NCBI GenBank assembly: GCA_036397835.1
Contig: DASWIG010000056.1
Span: 1-18,627 of the forward strand
Direction of reading: 5' to 3'
DNA length: 18,627 bases
Source: DASWIG01 sp036397835
GTDB lineage: Bacteria; Acidobacteriota; Thermoanaerobaculia; Multivoradales; J023
The notes below the pieces were generated by a model. That model did no database searches. It was not told the DNA's origin and saw only the letters and a list, made by a program, of their open reading frames with translations. Positions 8,223 through 14,230 of the stretch are shown piece by piece (the first letter of the stretch is position 1; every line of letters starts with the position of its first letter). The translations under genes and the position numbers were made by a program.

Positions 8223-8725
8223 GAAGCCACCCGCACCAGACCATCAAGACTCGGCCCGCTGCGCTGAACGCGATGGATTTCGTCGCGATAGGTGGCCTGG
8301 CGCGCGAGCCAGGTGCGATAGACGCTGGCCCATTCGGCGAAGTACGGTTCCGGCTCGCGCGCTTGCGCTCCGAGAGCGTGAAGTACGGGCAAGCGAAGAG
8401 GAGGTACGCCGCCTCGCAGGCTTCCAGGTAGCTCCCGGCGGTGTCGGCGGCGATGCCGGTGGCACCCGCCACGCGCCGGAGGCTCATCTCGGAGCCCGCC
8501 GACTCGTAGGCCATCTGCGCCCGGAGAGGTAATCGTCGAGCGTCGCGTCCGCGACGCCTCTCGTCGAGATCGCGTAGACTTCCCGCACCGCCGAACGCCC
8601 TGGATGGCGAGACAGAGCGAGTCGCGCAGCGCGTGGGGAAGGTCGATGTCCCGCGGGACGGACGCCGGCACCGGGCGGTCCCAGAAGCTCCAAGTGCCGG
8701 CGACTTCGAGGACGTCGAGATCCAA
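8219..8725 (-). pseudogene. DUF4143-type AAA ATPase, shredded remnant
   Basis: Reads as pieces of the ATP-binding/DUF4143 family in successive frames. Piece 1 (from about 8725, TTG): LDLDVLEVAGTWSFWDRPVP then DIDLPHALRDS and the Walker A-containing AIQGVRRCGKST. Piece 2 (about 8590-8350): SLRDLDERRRGRDARR, then MAYESAGSEMSLRRVAGATG, a winged-helix-like part, then YLEACEAAYLLF, PYFTLSERKRASRNR, the hallmark of the DUF4143 region. Piece 3 (about 8345-8219): PYFAEWASVYRTWLARQATYRDE ending at TGA. Between Walker A and the DUF4143 part about 200 residues, including Walker B, are absent, and the frame changes at each join. Intact members have about 380-450 residues, so this cannot make a working ATPase. 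Confidence 0.7.
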
Positions 8726-8736
8726 AGTGACGAGTG

Positions 8737-8764
8737 TACTCGACGGTTTCGTTCTTGTCGAGTA
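8737..8764. repeat. Overlapping short inverted repeats upstream of ATPase remnant
   Basis: TACTCGAC (8737-8744) and GTCGAGTA (8757-8764) form 8-base inverted arms around a 12-base loop, and CGAGTGTACTCG (8731-8742) is a 12-base palindrome overlapping the first arm. They sit just upstream of the probable TTG start of the minus-strand ATPase remnant, where an operator would be expected. Function is inferred only. Confidence 0.4.
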
Positions 8765-8931
8765 CGGTCGACGCTCGTTACCTGGTCCTCGACCTGCTCG
8801 AGGAGTCGTGGCGTCGCCGGGCACCCAAGGGTCTGGTCGCGCGGCTTGAAGCTGTCCAGAGCCTCTGATGGCGGTCCCGAGCCCTCAATCCGCGGATTCA
8901 GCCGCCCTGACGCCGTCCAAATCCTCCCCGG

Positions 8932-8957
8932 CCCCCTCCTTTCACTAAAGGAGGGGG
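8932..8957. repeat. Perfect hairpin, 11-bp arms, in gene-poor stretch
   Basis: CCCCCTCCTTT (8932-8942) and AAAGGAGGGGG (8947-8957) pair perfectly around a CACT loop. It lies in the 8740-9047 stretch, which has no supported gene. It could be an intergenic repeat, or a terminator for the minus-strand toxin-antitoxin genes ending at 9048, although no T-tract follows. A possible TTG start at 9051 (overlapping the toxin stop as TTGA) gives MTPLLLAALALGSC, a lipoprotein-like opening, but the frame enters this hairpin and stops looking coding after about 30 residues. Confidence 0.5.
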
Positions 8958-9047
8958 AGCAAGCTCCTCGCTTCCTGTCCCTCGGAGTGGCTTCGGTGCT
9001 CCCGGCCTCGCAGCTCCCGAGCGCTAGCGCGGCGAGGAGCAGCGGCG

Positions 9048-9401
9048 TCAAGAACCGATGAGGACCTGTCGTACATGCCTACTCGCCGGACTTCTCCGGA
9101 CTTCTCCGGGCTGTACTTCACCGAGGGCCCGCTCCAGCTCCGGAATCAACGGAAGGAGAAACTCGATCTTGTTGCGGTGCGCCACCAGCACAATCACGGC
9201 GATGGCGAAGCTGGCGACAGACTGCTGAAAGCTCAAGCGCTGATCTGTGGTCACGAGGGCGTCAAACTCACCTTCGGCCAAGCGCAACAACTCACCGTTC
9301 TTCTTTGAAGCCCATCCCATCTGCGGAACTGTCTGGACGGCATGGTCTGTGAGCGCGTGTCGAAGGCGTTGTGGTACACACTCGTCAAGCAGCACGCGCA
9401 A
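9048..9401 (-). CDS. DUF5615 PIN-like toxin
   Basis: A 117-aa protein of the PIN-like DUF5615 family, thought to act as RNases of type II toxin-antitoxin systems. It starts MRVLLDECVP, in which Asp6 and Glu7 are the family's acidic motif, followed by QTVPQMGWASKKNGELL and DALVTTDQRLSFQQ, containing the second acidic cluster, then FAIAVIVL and LLPLIPELERALGEVQPGEV. The ATG at 9401 overlaps the end of the DUF433 antitoxin gene by 17 bases, the usual arrangement. The last 20 residues look unlike the family. A 10-base tandem duplication (CTTCTCCGGA twice, 9090-9109) lies there and may have shifted the natural C-terminus. The core is intact, so it may still be active. Confidence 0.88.
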   Translation of the reverse strand: MRVLLDECVPQRLRHALTDHAVQTVPQMGWASKKNGELLRLAEGEFDALVTTDQRLSFQQSVASFAIAVIVLVAHRNKIEFLLPLIPELERALGEVQPGEVRRSPASRHVRQVLIGS

Positions 9402-9603
9402 TCATCGCCTCCTTGGCGAGCTCGAGGACTTGGATGGCGTGCTCGCGGCTCACGGTCGGGAAGTCTTCGAGGAACTCATCGAGACGGCCGCCTTCTTCGA
9501 GATAGTCCATCAGAGTCTGGACGGGCACCCGCGTGCCCGCGAAGACAACCGCCCCGCTCATGACGTCCGGGGAGCGCGTAATCAGGGGGGACGGAAGTGC
9601 CAT
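9385..9603 (-). CDS. DUF433 antitoxin
   Basis: A 72-aa DUF433 protein, the cognate antitoxin of the DUF5615 toxin next to it. Family features are ITRSPDVMSGAVVFAGTRVPVQTLMDYLEEGG, then LDEFLEDFPTVSREHAIQVLELAKEAM, a small winged or helical DNA-binding fold. The start is the ATG at 9603 (MALPSPLITR) because AGGAG lies 7 bases upstream (9615-9611). The in-frame ATG at 9618 is too close to any site. It overlaps the toxin gene by 17 bases. A plausible promoter and a perfect palindrome upstream fit autoregulation by the antitoxin or the complex. Confidence 0.9.
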   Translation of the reverse strand: MALPSPLITRSPDVMSGAVVFAGTRVPVQTLMDYLEEGGRLDEFLEDFPTVSREHAIQVLELAKEAMIARAA

Positions 9604-9648
9604 GTCCGATCTCCTCATGGTTGGGGCCCGCAGTCGAGCTGCGACCAG

Positions 9649-9706
9649 CCGCTGACCAGCGGCAACGGCAATGACGCCAGCATAGCACATGGCCGTGGGC
9701 CGTCAC
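9649..9706 (-). promoter_or_regulatory. Putative promoter and palindromic operator of toxin-antitoxin operon
   Basis: On the minus strand a TATGCT (9684-9679) lies 16 bases after GTGACG (9706-9701), a moderate match to a sigma-70 promoter. About 10 bases past the expected start of transcription is CCGCTGGTCAGCGG (9662-9649), 6-base perfect arms around GT. The palindrome is 46 bases before the antitoxin ATG. Type II antitoxins usually bind such sites to repress their own operon. The pairing of this palindrome with that role is an inference. Confidence 0.35.
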
Positions 9707-9796
9707 GTAGGATGGTCCGGCGGCCCACTCCTCCCACCCACCTTCACCAGCCGTTCCCGATCGGGCGGTTGACGCGCCGACGCGGTGGCGGAGAAG

Positions 9797-9890
9797 ATGT
9801 CCGCCCTCATGACCGAGGAGTACCTCGAGACGCGCGCCGAACGCGGCAGCCGAGAGAAGTTCGAAGCGGCGCTACGGAAGGTGGGTCAGC
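9797..9890 (+). pseudogene. Truncated antitoxin-like small ORF
   Basis: Reads MSALMTEEYLETRAERGSRE then KFEAALRKV, a pattern seen in short antitoxin-like hypothetical proteins of 40-60 residues (usual continuation DVEP....D). Possible starts are GTG 9785, ATG 9797 and ATG 9809. A GGAGAAG at 9789-9795 best fits ATG 9809. After KV the natural tail is missing. The same bases become the opposite-strand 3' end of the phytase-like gene, so the ORF was cut at about 9885 and now runs open by chance to 10228. Confidence 0.4.
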
Positions 9891-10565
9891 GACGCCAGGC
9901 CAAGGGCAGCTTCTACGCTGCGCCAGTCGAACGCGGTGACGCTCCGGTCGTCATGGACGGCGAAGAACGCTCCGGCCGCGAAGGCCGACGTGGGGCTCGG
10001 AGTGAGCCAGACGCCGTCGGTATTGGCGGTCAGCTCGCCGGAGAACGTGCCAAGGTACTCGAAGGTCCGGCGGTCGAAGACGTGGAACCGGCGAGCCGCC
10101 AGCGGAAGCGCTTGACCCGCTCGCCGAGCTCCGCCGGCGGCGGGATCTGCTCGTCGGGCGTCTCGTCGTTGTCGGTCACGAAGAGGTCGTGGACGCCGTC
10201 GGCGCCGGGCAGGACGGCGAGGCCGTAGGGACGGCGTAGCACGTCGCCGCCCGCGGTGCCCACGGGCTCGAAATCCGGCAGGCGCAGGAACTGGACGCGG
10301 CGGTTGTCGCGCTCGACGACCAACGCCAGGTCGCCGGCGACGGCGTGGCCTTGGCGGTGGCGATCAGCCACTCGCCGGCGTCGCCCTTCCAGAAAGCCAC
10401 GGAGTCGACGTCGTCGTCGGGCAGCCGCGGCGTCTCGAACGTCTCCGCCACCGTCTTCACGTCGACGTCCGGCTCGGGTGTCGTCGCCGGCGCGGGAGGC
10501 TCCGGCGAGGGCTGCGAGCAGCCGAGGAGCCCCGACGCCAGGACGGCGACCGCGAACCGGCGCAT
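9872..10565 (-). pseudogene. Beta-propeller phytase-like lipoprotein with internal deletions
   Basis: Starts MRRFAVAVLASGLLGCSQP, a lipoprotein signal with lipobox LLGC, then VKTVAETFETP..DDDVDSVAFW...EWLIATAKA, the opening blade of 3-phytase-like beta propellers. The frame then changes near 10345-10350 and continues GHAVAGDLALVVERDNRRVQ, LRRPYGLAVL, DLFVTDNDETPD, VKRFRWRL. It changes again near 10090 to RFHVFDRRTFEYLGTFSG..ANTDGVWL, AFFAVHDDRSVTAFDW, ending at TAG 9872-9874. The total is only about 230 residues against 340-380 for the family, and whole blades are absent at both frame changes, so these look like deletions rather than single-base errors. The ATG shares one base with the stop of the TonB receptor gene (TGATG), and AGGTGAG is the ribosome-binding site. 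Intact relatives release phosphate from phytate-like substrates. Confidence 0.72.
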
Positions 10566-12165
10566 CAGAAGCTCACCTTGAAGCCGAGCGTGCCCCACCA
10601 GGAATAATACTCGACCTGGATCGGACGATCCGGCACGCCCTCGTAGACCCAGAACGGCTCGTCGATGAGGTTGAGCAGCTCGAGGTAGAGGCTCCAGCGG
10701 TCGTTGATGCGCTGGTGGGCGGAGAGGTCGAGCTGCCGGCGCTCGTCGACGAAGACGTCCTCGGCGGCCTCCTCTCCCACCTTGAGCAGGTACTCGCCGT
10801 GGAAGTTCAGCGACAGGCGGCCCGAGAAGCCGCGGCGCTCGTAGGAGATCGAGGCGTTGCCCACGTAGTCGGCCTGGCCGGGCAGGCGCACGGTGCGCTC
10901 CGGCAGGGTGCCCTCGGAGTCGGCCCAGGTGTAGTTGAAGTAGACGCCGAGGCCCGAGAGCGCGCCGGGCAGACGCCGGAAAGTATTCTGGTAGACCAGC
11001 TCGAAGCCGGTCAGCTCGCCGTCGTCGCCGTTGAAGGGCTGGAGAACGTCGTAATCCTCGCCGCGGAAGGGCTCCTCGAACCGCGCCAGGAAGATCACGT
11101 CGGAGAGCGACTTGTAGAAGACGCCGGCCGAGAGCACGCCCACCGAGGTGAAGTAGCGCTCGTAGAGCAAGTCGACGTTCCAGGCCGTGGTGACGTCGAG
11201 ATCAGGATTCCCGCGCTCGATCTCCCGGTCTTCCTGGAGGATCAGCTCGTAGGGCGCCAGGTCGCTGAAGTTGGGCCGCGACAGCGTGCGCGTCACCGCC
11301 AGGCGCACGTTGGAGTCCTCGTCGACGGCGTAGCGCAGGTGGGCCATGGGCAAGAGCTCGTCGTAGGAGTCGCCGCCGGTGACCGGGTTGAGCTCGGCGA
11401 AGTCTCCCTCGTCGTCGAAGACGAGTTGGAAGGCCGAGTATGACGTGTCGGTCGACTCGAGGCGGGCGCCGAAGAGCAGCGACAGGTCGCCGGCGAAAGC
11501 GAGCTCGACCATGCCGTAGGCCGCGGCGGTCTCTTCCGAGGCGTCGTAGTCGGCGAGCTCCTCCTCGACGTCCTGCTCGCTCTCGAGGCTCGCCAGCAGG
11601 TCGCGGGCCGCGCCCGCCCCCACGAACGGACCGATCTGGTAGCGGCCGTCGAGGAAGGTGCCGGCGTCGAAATCGTCGAGGAAGTCGGCGAGGAAGACGT
11701 CGTCGCCCTCGAAGACGAAGACCTGGTCGTCGCGGTCCTTCGACTTGTCGCGGTACTTGGCGCCGACCTTCCACAGGCCGCTGGTCGCGCCGCGGGTGAA
11801 CGGCCGCTGCAGATTGACCGCGAAGACGAGCTCGTCGTCGGTGGTGACGTTGTCGGCGAAGACGGCGTCGTCGAGGGTGAAGGCGCCGATGTCCTGCCCG
11901 ATCGGATTGGCCTGGATGTCGTCAGGGTCGATCGAGCCCGGCGAGACGTTGGGGTCGAAACCGACGTCCTCCTGGACGAAAGTCGTTTCAAGGCTCTGCT
12001 GCTCCTCCTCCTCGCCGTAGGAGTACGACACGCGGTAGTCGACGAGGAGCGAGCTCGAGAGGAGGTACTCGCCGCCGGCGGTCAGCGAGTAGATGCGCTG
12101 GATCTCGTAGCGGTCCTGTAGCCGGCGCCGAGGTCGAAGGTCAGGCGTTGGCGCTCGGGCGGCCG
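10565..12165 (-). pseudogene. TonB-dependent receptor, beta-barrel part only
   Basis: The C-terminal portion of an outer-membrane TonB-dependent receptor. Barrel features are SGLWKVGAKYRDKSKDRD, LLFGARLESTD, VRLAVTRTLSRPNFSDLAPYELI, ERGNPDLDVTTAWNVDLLYE, GVFYKSLSDVI and a terminal strand GTLGFKVSF ending in Phe, as required for barrel insertion. The frame is open from 12031 (GTG within the barrel), and upstream sequence in the same frame reads DRYEIQRIYSLTAGGEYLL, so coding continues to about 12118. A one-base shift there joins it to RLTFDLGAGYR up to about 12165. Signal peptide, TonB box and plug (some 250-300 residues) are missing. At that point the sequence changes to a plus-strand sulfotransferase fragment. 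The product cannot work as a receptor. It is coupled to the phytase-like gene, so the ligand may have been a phosphorylated compound. Confidence 0.85.
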
Positions 12166-12540
12166 TGGGCGTCGAGCCCGAAGGAACGGTCCTGCGCGAC
12201 TTTCTCCTGAAGATGATACGTCACTGGTATCGTCATCCTCTCAGCGTGACGGATACGCTTCCCGAGAGCAGCCTTGTGCTGGTCCGTTACGACGATCTCG
12301 TCAGAGACTCGGAAGCGGCGGTCCAAAAGATCTACCGCCGCTTCGGTTTCACGATCGGTCCGGTTCTCGCCGCCAGCCTGCGGCTGGCGGCGGATCGGGC
12401 CCGGCACTATCGCAGCCGTCACCGGACCGTCTCGAGGAGTTGGGGCTCGACCGCGACCGAATCGAATCTTGACGGATTACCGAGACGTGTTCGATCGATT
12501 CGGATTTGCGCCTGACTTGCCGCGTCCTTTTCAAAAGCGC
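12165..12540 (+). pseudogene. Sulfotransferase-family C-terminal fragment
   Basis: Reads LRDFLLKMIRHWYRHPLSV, then LVLVRYDDLVRDSEAAVQKIYRRFGF (the 3'-phosphate-binding VRYEDL..DP region of PAPS sulfotransferases), then ADRARHYRSRH. Two frame changes near 12425 and 12472 then give RLEELGLDRDRIES and LTDYRDVFDRFGFAPDLP, the usual C-terminal end. The PAPS-binding 5' loop and the first half of the enzyme are absent. Base composition is lower in G/C than its neighbours, suggesting different origin. It stands head to head with the truncated TonB receptor, and both have lost their 5' parts at the same point near 12165. Confidence 0.72.
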
Positions 12541-12557
12541 TCGACGGTTGATCGTTC

Positions 12558-12675
12558 TGAACCTGCCGGAGCTCGCGTCGAGCATCTGCTCCACCTCGAG
12601 CTCGCGGGCGCGCTCGAAGGCCCGGATCGCCCCTGGCGTGTCGGCGCGCGAGTCCTCGCCGCGGAAGGGCTCCTG
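12558..12675 (-). pseudogene. Unidentified coding fragment
   Basis: In one minus-strand frame the bases read EPFRGEDSRADTPGAIRAFE then RARELEVEQMLDASSGRF with nearly all third positions G or C, unlike the flanks. It looks like a piece of a real gene with no start or stop of its own. The family is not recognised. Part of it lies inside the 12647-12693 hairpin. Confidence 0.3.
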
Positions 12676-12693
12676 CCGCGGCGAGGACTCGCG
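12647..12693. repeat. Perfect 18-bp inverted repeat hairpin
   Basis: CGCGAGTCCTCGCCGCGG (12647-12664) and its exact reverse complement (12676-12693) flank an 11-base loop. This is far longer than expected by chance. It sits in the 12540-12764 stretch between the sulfotransferase remnant and the outer-membrane protein gene, which otherwise holds only an unidentified coding fragment. It has no T-tract, so a simple terminator is doubtful. It may be a duplication-inversion scar or part of a palindromic repeat family. Confidence 0.8.
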
Positions 12694-12764
12694 AACCCAC
12701 CACGCCGCTACGGCGTACTACTCTTCGTGCCATCCATCCCGGATGGCCGATCAAGGAGAGAAAC

Positions 12765-13117
12765 ATGAGGTACAAGCGACTCGCGGTGCTTTGACCCTGT
12801 CACTGGCGTTCCTGCTCCCGCTGCAAGCCGGGGCCGAGGGCTTCGAGGCGGGCTTCGGCGCGGGCGGCATCGAGCTCGACGACGAGCTCGGCGGCGAGAC
12901 CGAGCTCCGCGTCGACGGCCGGTTCGGCTACTTCCCGACCGACGCGGTCGAGATCGAGGGCCAGTTCATCCGCGCCACCGGCAGCCGCTTTTTCTTTGCC
13001 AACGCCAGGCGCCTCGCCTTCCGCGTGGAGCTGTCGGGGCTGGGCGAGGAGACCTTCGGCGAGAGCTCGAACCACCTCAGCCTGACCGGCGGACTGACCT
13101 GGCGGTTCGGCAACTGA
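12765..13117 (+). pseudogene. Small outer-membrane beta-barrel protein, frameshifted and shortened
   Basis: An excellent ribosome-binding site (AAGGAG, 12753-12758) precedes ATG 12765, which reads MRYKRLAVL and then stops. One missing base near 12790-12793 hides the continuation TLSLAFLLPLQAGAE, which completes a signal peptide. The mature part FEAGFGAGGIELDDELGGE, RVDGRFGYFPTDAVEIEGQF and then GSRFFFANARRLAFRVEL, NHLSLTGGLTWRFGN has the alternating strands and final barrel strand of opacity/OmpA-type proteins. At about 85 mature residues it has too few strands for the usual 8-stranded barrel. The join FIRAT/GSRFFF near 12980 looks like an in-frame loss of a middle portion of some 60 residues. 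An internal hairpin terminator follows the stop. Confidence 0.65.
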
Positions 13118-13131
13118 GAAACCGGCTCTTG

Positions 13132-13154
13132 GCGGGAGGGGTCGACCCTCCCGC
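13132..13154. terminator. Hairpin between convergent genes
   Basis: GCGGGAGGG (13132-13140) and CCCTCCCGC (13146-13154) pair perfectly around GTCGA, 14 bases after the stop of the outer-membrane protein gene. It is followed by TCTGTCCC on the plus strand. The T-rich run is weak, but the place between two convergent genes fits a terminator, possibly for both directions. Confidence 0.6.
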
Positions 13155-13214
13155 TCTGTCCCATCTCGGCGCACGGCTCGGGGCTGCCGGCTTGCTCGAC
13201 GAGCGAAGTCGGAC

Positions 13215-14087
13215 TCAGTCCTGACGTCCGCGTTGCGCCTTGAGCTGCTCCTTGAAGCGTCTGAGCTCCCCTTCGGCGGCCAAGGCCCTGGCCTCGGCGG
13301 CCTTGCGGGCCCCAGCCTCTCGTTCCGCTCTCTCCTCCGCGGCCTCTGCCCGCGCCGCTTCCTCTTGCCCCGTCAACAGACGCTCGCCCGTCGCGGCGTC
13401 GAAGACCTCGATCCGCCGGCCTCCGGGATCCGACCAGAAGAGCAGTCCCGTCGTCTGCGAGAGAATCCGCCCTTTCTCGTCGGGCTCGATCTCCGTGTAC
13501 TCGGGACCGCCCTCGAGGCGGTAGCCCAGCAACTGAAGAGGCCCCGGCGAGCGGCGCCCGATCGGATTGACGATCAGGTACTCCCGGACCCCCGCCCGCG
13601 CGTAGATCTCGCGGTTGATCGCCAGGTCCTTCCGGCGCAGACGCCCGTGCTCGGGCGAGACCACCTCGATCACCAGGTGCGGCCGCCTGCCGATCGCCGC
13701 GACGTCGAAGCAACCCTCCACCCGCTCCATGATCTCCTCGCGAGTGCCTTCGAGGCCGGCCACCACGGCCACGTCGGGACCGGAATCGGGCAACCCGAGC
13801 TTGTCCCATTGGAAGAGAAGGTCGGTGAAGACCGCGACGCCGGGGACGCGCTCCAGCCTCCGCAGGCGTTCGAGCAGGGAGCTGAGAAAGAAGCCGTGGA
13901 AATCGCTCTGGGTCACCTTGTCGCCTTCGCGGGGATCGAGCAGGAGCTCGATGGTCAAAGGGAGCTGCTGCACCTCGACCCTCCCGTCGGCGAGCTCCAC
14001 CGGCCGCAGGACGTAGCCTTCCGGCTCCTCGTCCGCAAGGAAAGTCGCTTCGGCGTCGGACTCGGAGCTGAGGGCAGGTAGCGGCAT
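13215..14087 (-). CDS. Uma2-family (DUF820) endonuclease-like protein
   Basis: A 290-aa protein of the Uma2/DUF820 group, a PD-(D/E)XK nuclease-like fold that is often present in many copies and of unknown role. Visible motifs are GPDVAVV (PD element), HLVIEVVSPE (E element), the RRKDLAINREIYARAGVREYLIVNP block and the LQLLGYRLEGG strand. The last 60 residues (from about EEAARAEAAEERAE to KEQLKAQRG) form a charged Ala/Glu/Arg coiled coil common at the end of this family. The ATG at 14087 (MPLPALSSES) is chosen over the in-frame start at 14261 because the upstream residues look non-coding and a TATAAT sits immediately before it. The gene is complete and undamaged. Confidence 0.9.
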   Translation of the reverse strand: MPLPALSSESDAEATFLADEEPEGYVLRPVELADGRVEVQQLPLTIELLLDPREGDKVTQSDFHGFFLSSLLERLRRLERVPGVAVFTDLLFQWDKLGLPDSGPDVAVVAGLEGTREEIMERVEGCFDVAAIGRRPHLVIEVVSPEHGRLRRKDLAINREIYARAGVREYLIVNPIGRRSPGPLQLLGYRLEGGPEYTEIEPDEKGRILSQTTGLLFWSDPGGRRIEVFDAATGERLLTGQEEAARAEAAEERAEREAGARKAAEARALAAEGELRRFKEQLKAQRGRQD

Positions 14088-14099
14088 GCGCGGATTATA
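14085..14099 (-). promoter_or_regulatory. TATAAT promoter giving a leaderless uma2-like mRNA
   Basis: On the minus strand a perfect TATAAT (14099-14094) is followed by CCGCGC and then the ATG (14087-14085). Transcription would begin at or next to the A of the ATG, so the mRNA would have no 5' leader, and no ribosome-binding site is present. The -35 region is poor: TTTACA lies only 14 bases upstream of TATAAT. The 14100-14230 remainder of this divergent spacer holds no other clear signal. Confidence 0.5.
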
Positions 14100-14230
14100 G
14101 CAGACCCCGGAGGTGTAAAGAGCCCGTAAAAGCGGCTGAAATCCGAAGGCCCGGCAGCCGCCCAAGTGTATCCTTCCGGAGGACGCCCGCCGTCTCTTCG
14201 GGAGCCGGTGCGCGAGCGAAAGACCCTCAC

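Noticed and set aside
7522..9051. 509-codon minus-strand open frame read as one gene
   Set aside because: It is a chance run joining a lipoprotein-like opening, a hairpin, part of the ATPase remnant and a shadow of the acyltransferase. Only the DUF4143 part has family features.
9007..9051. Lipoprotein signal MTPLLLAALALGSC directly after the toxin
   Set aside because: It has a good lipobox and TTGA overlap, but coding character ends within about 30 residues at a hairpin and there is no body to the protein. Kept only as a note.
10256..11443. 395-codon plus-strand open frame opposite the TonB receptor
   Set aside because: Shadow frame. The minus strand carries clear barrel motifs ending in a terminal Phe strand.
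12419..12775. 118-codon minus-strand ORF upstream of the OMP gene
   Set aside because: Arg-rich with no recognisable motifs. Only a part in another frame has coding bias.
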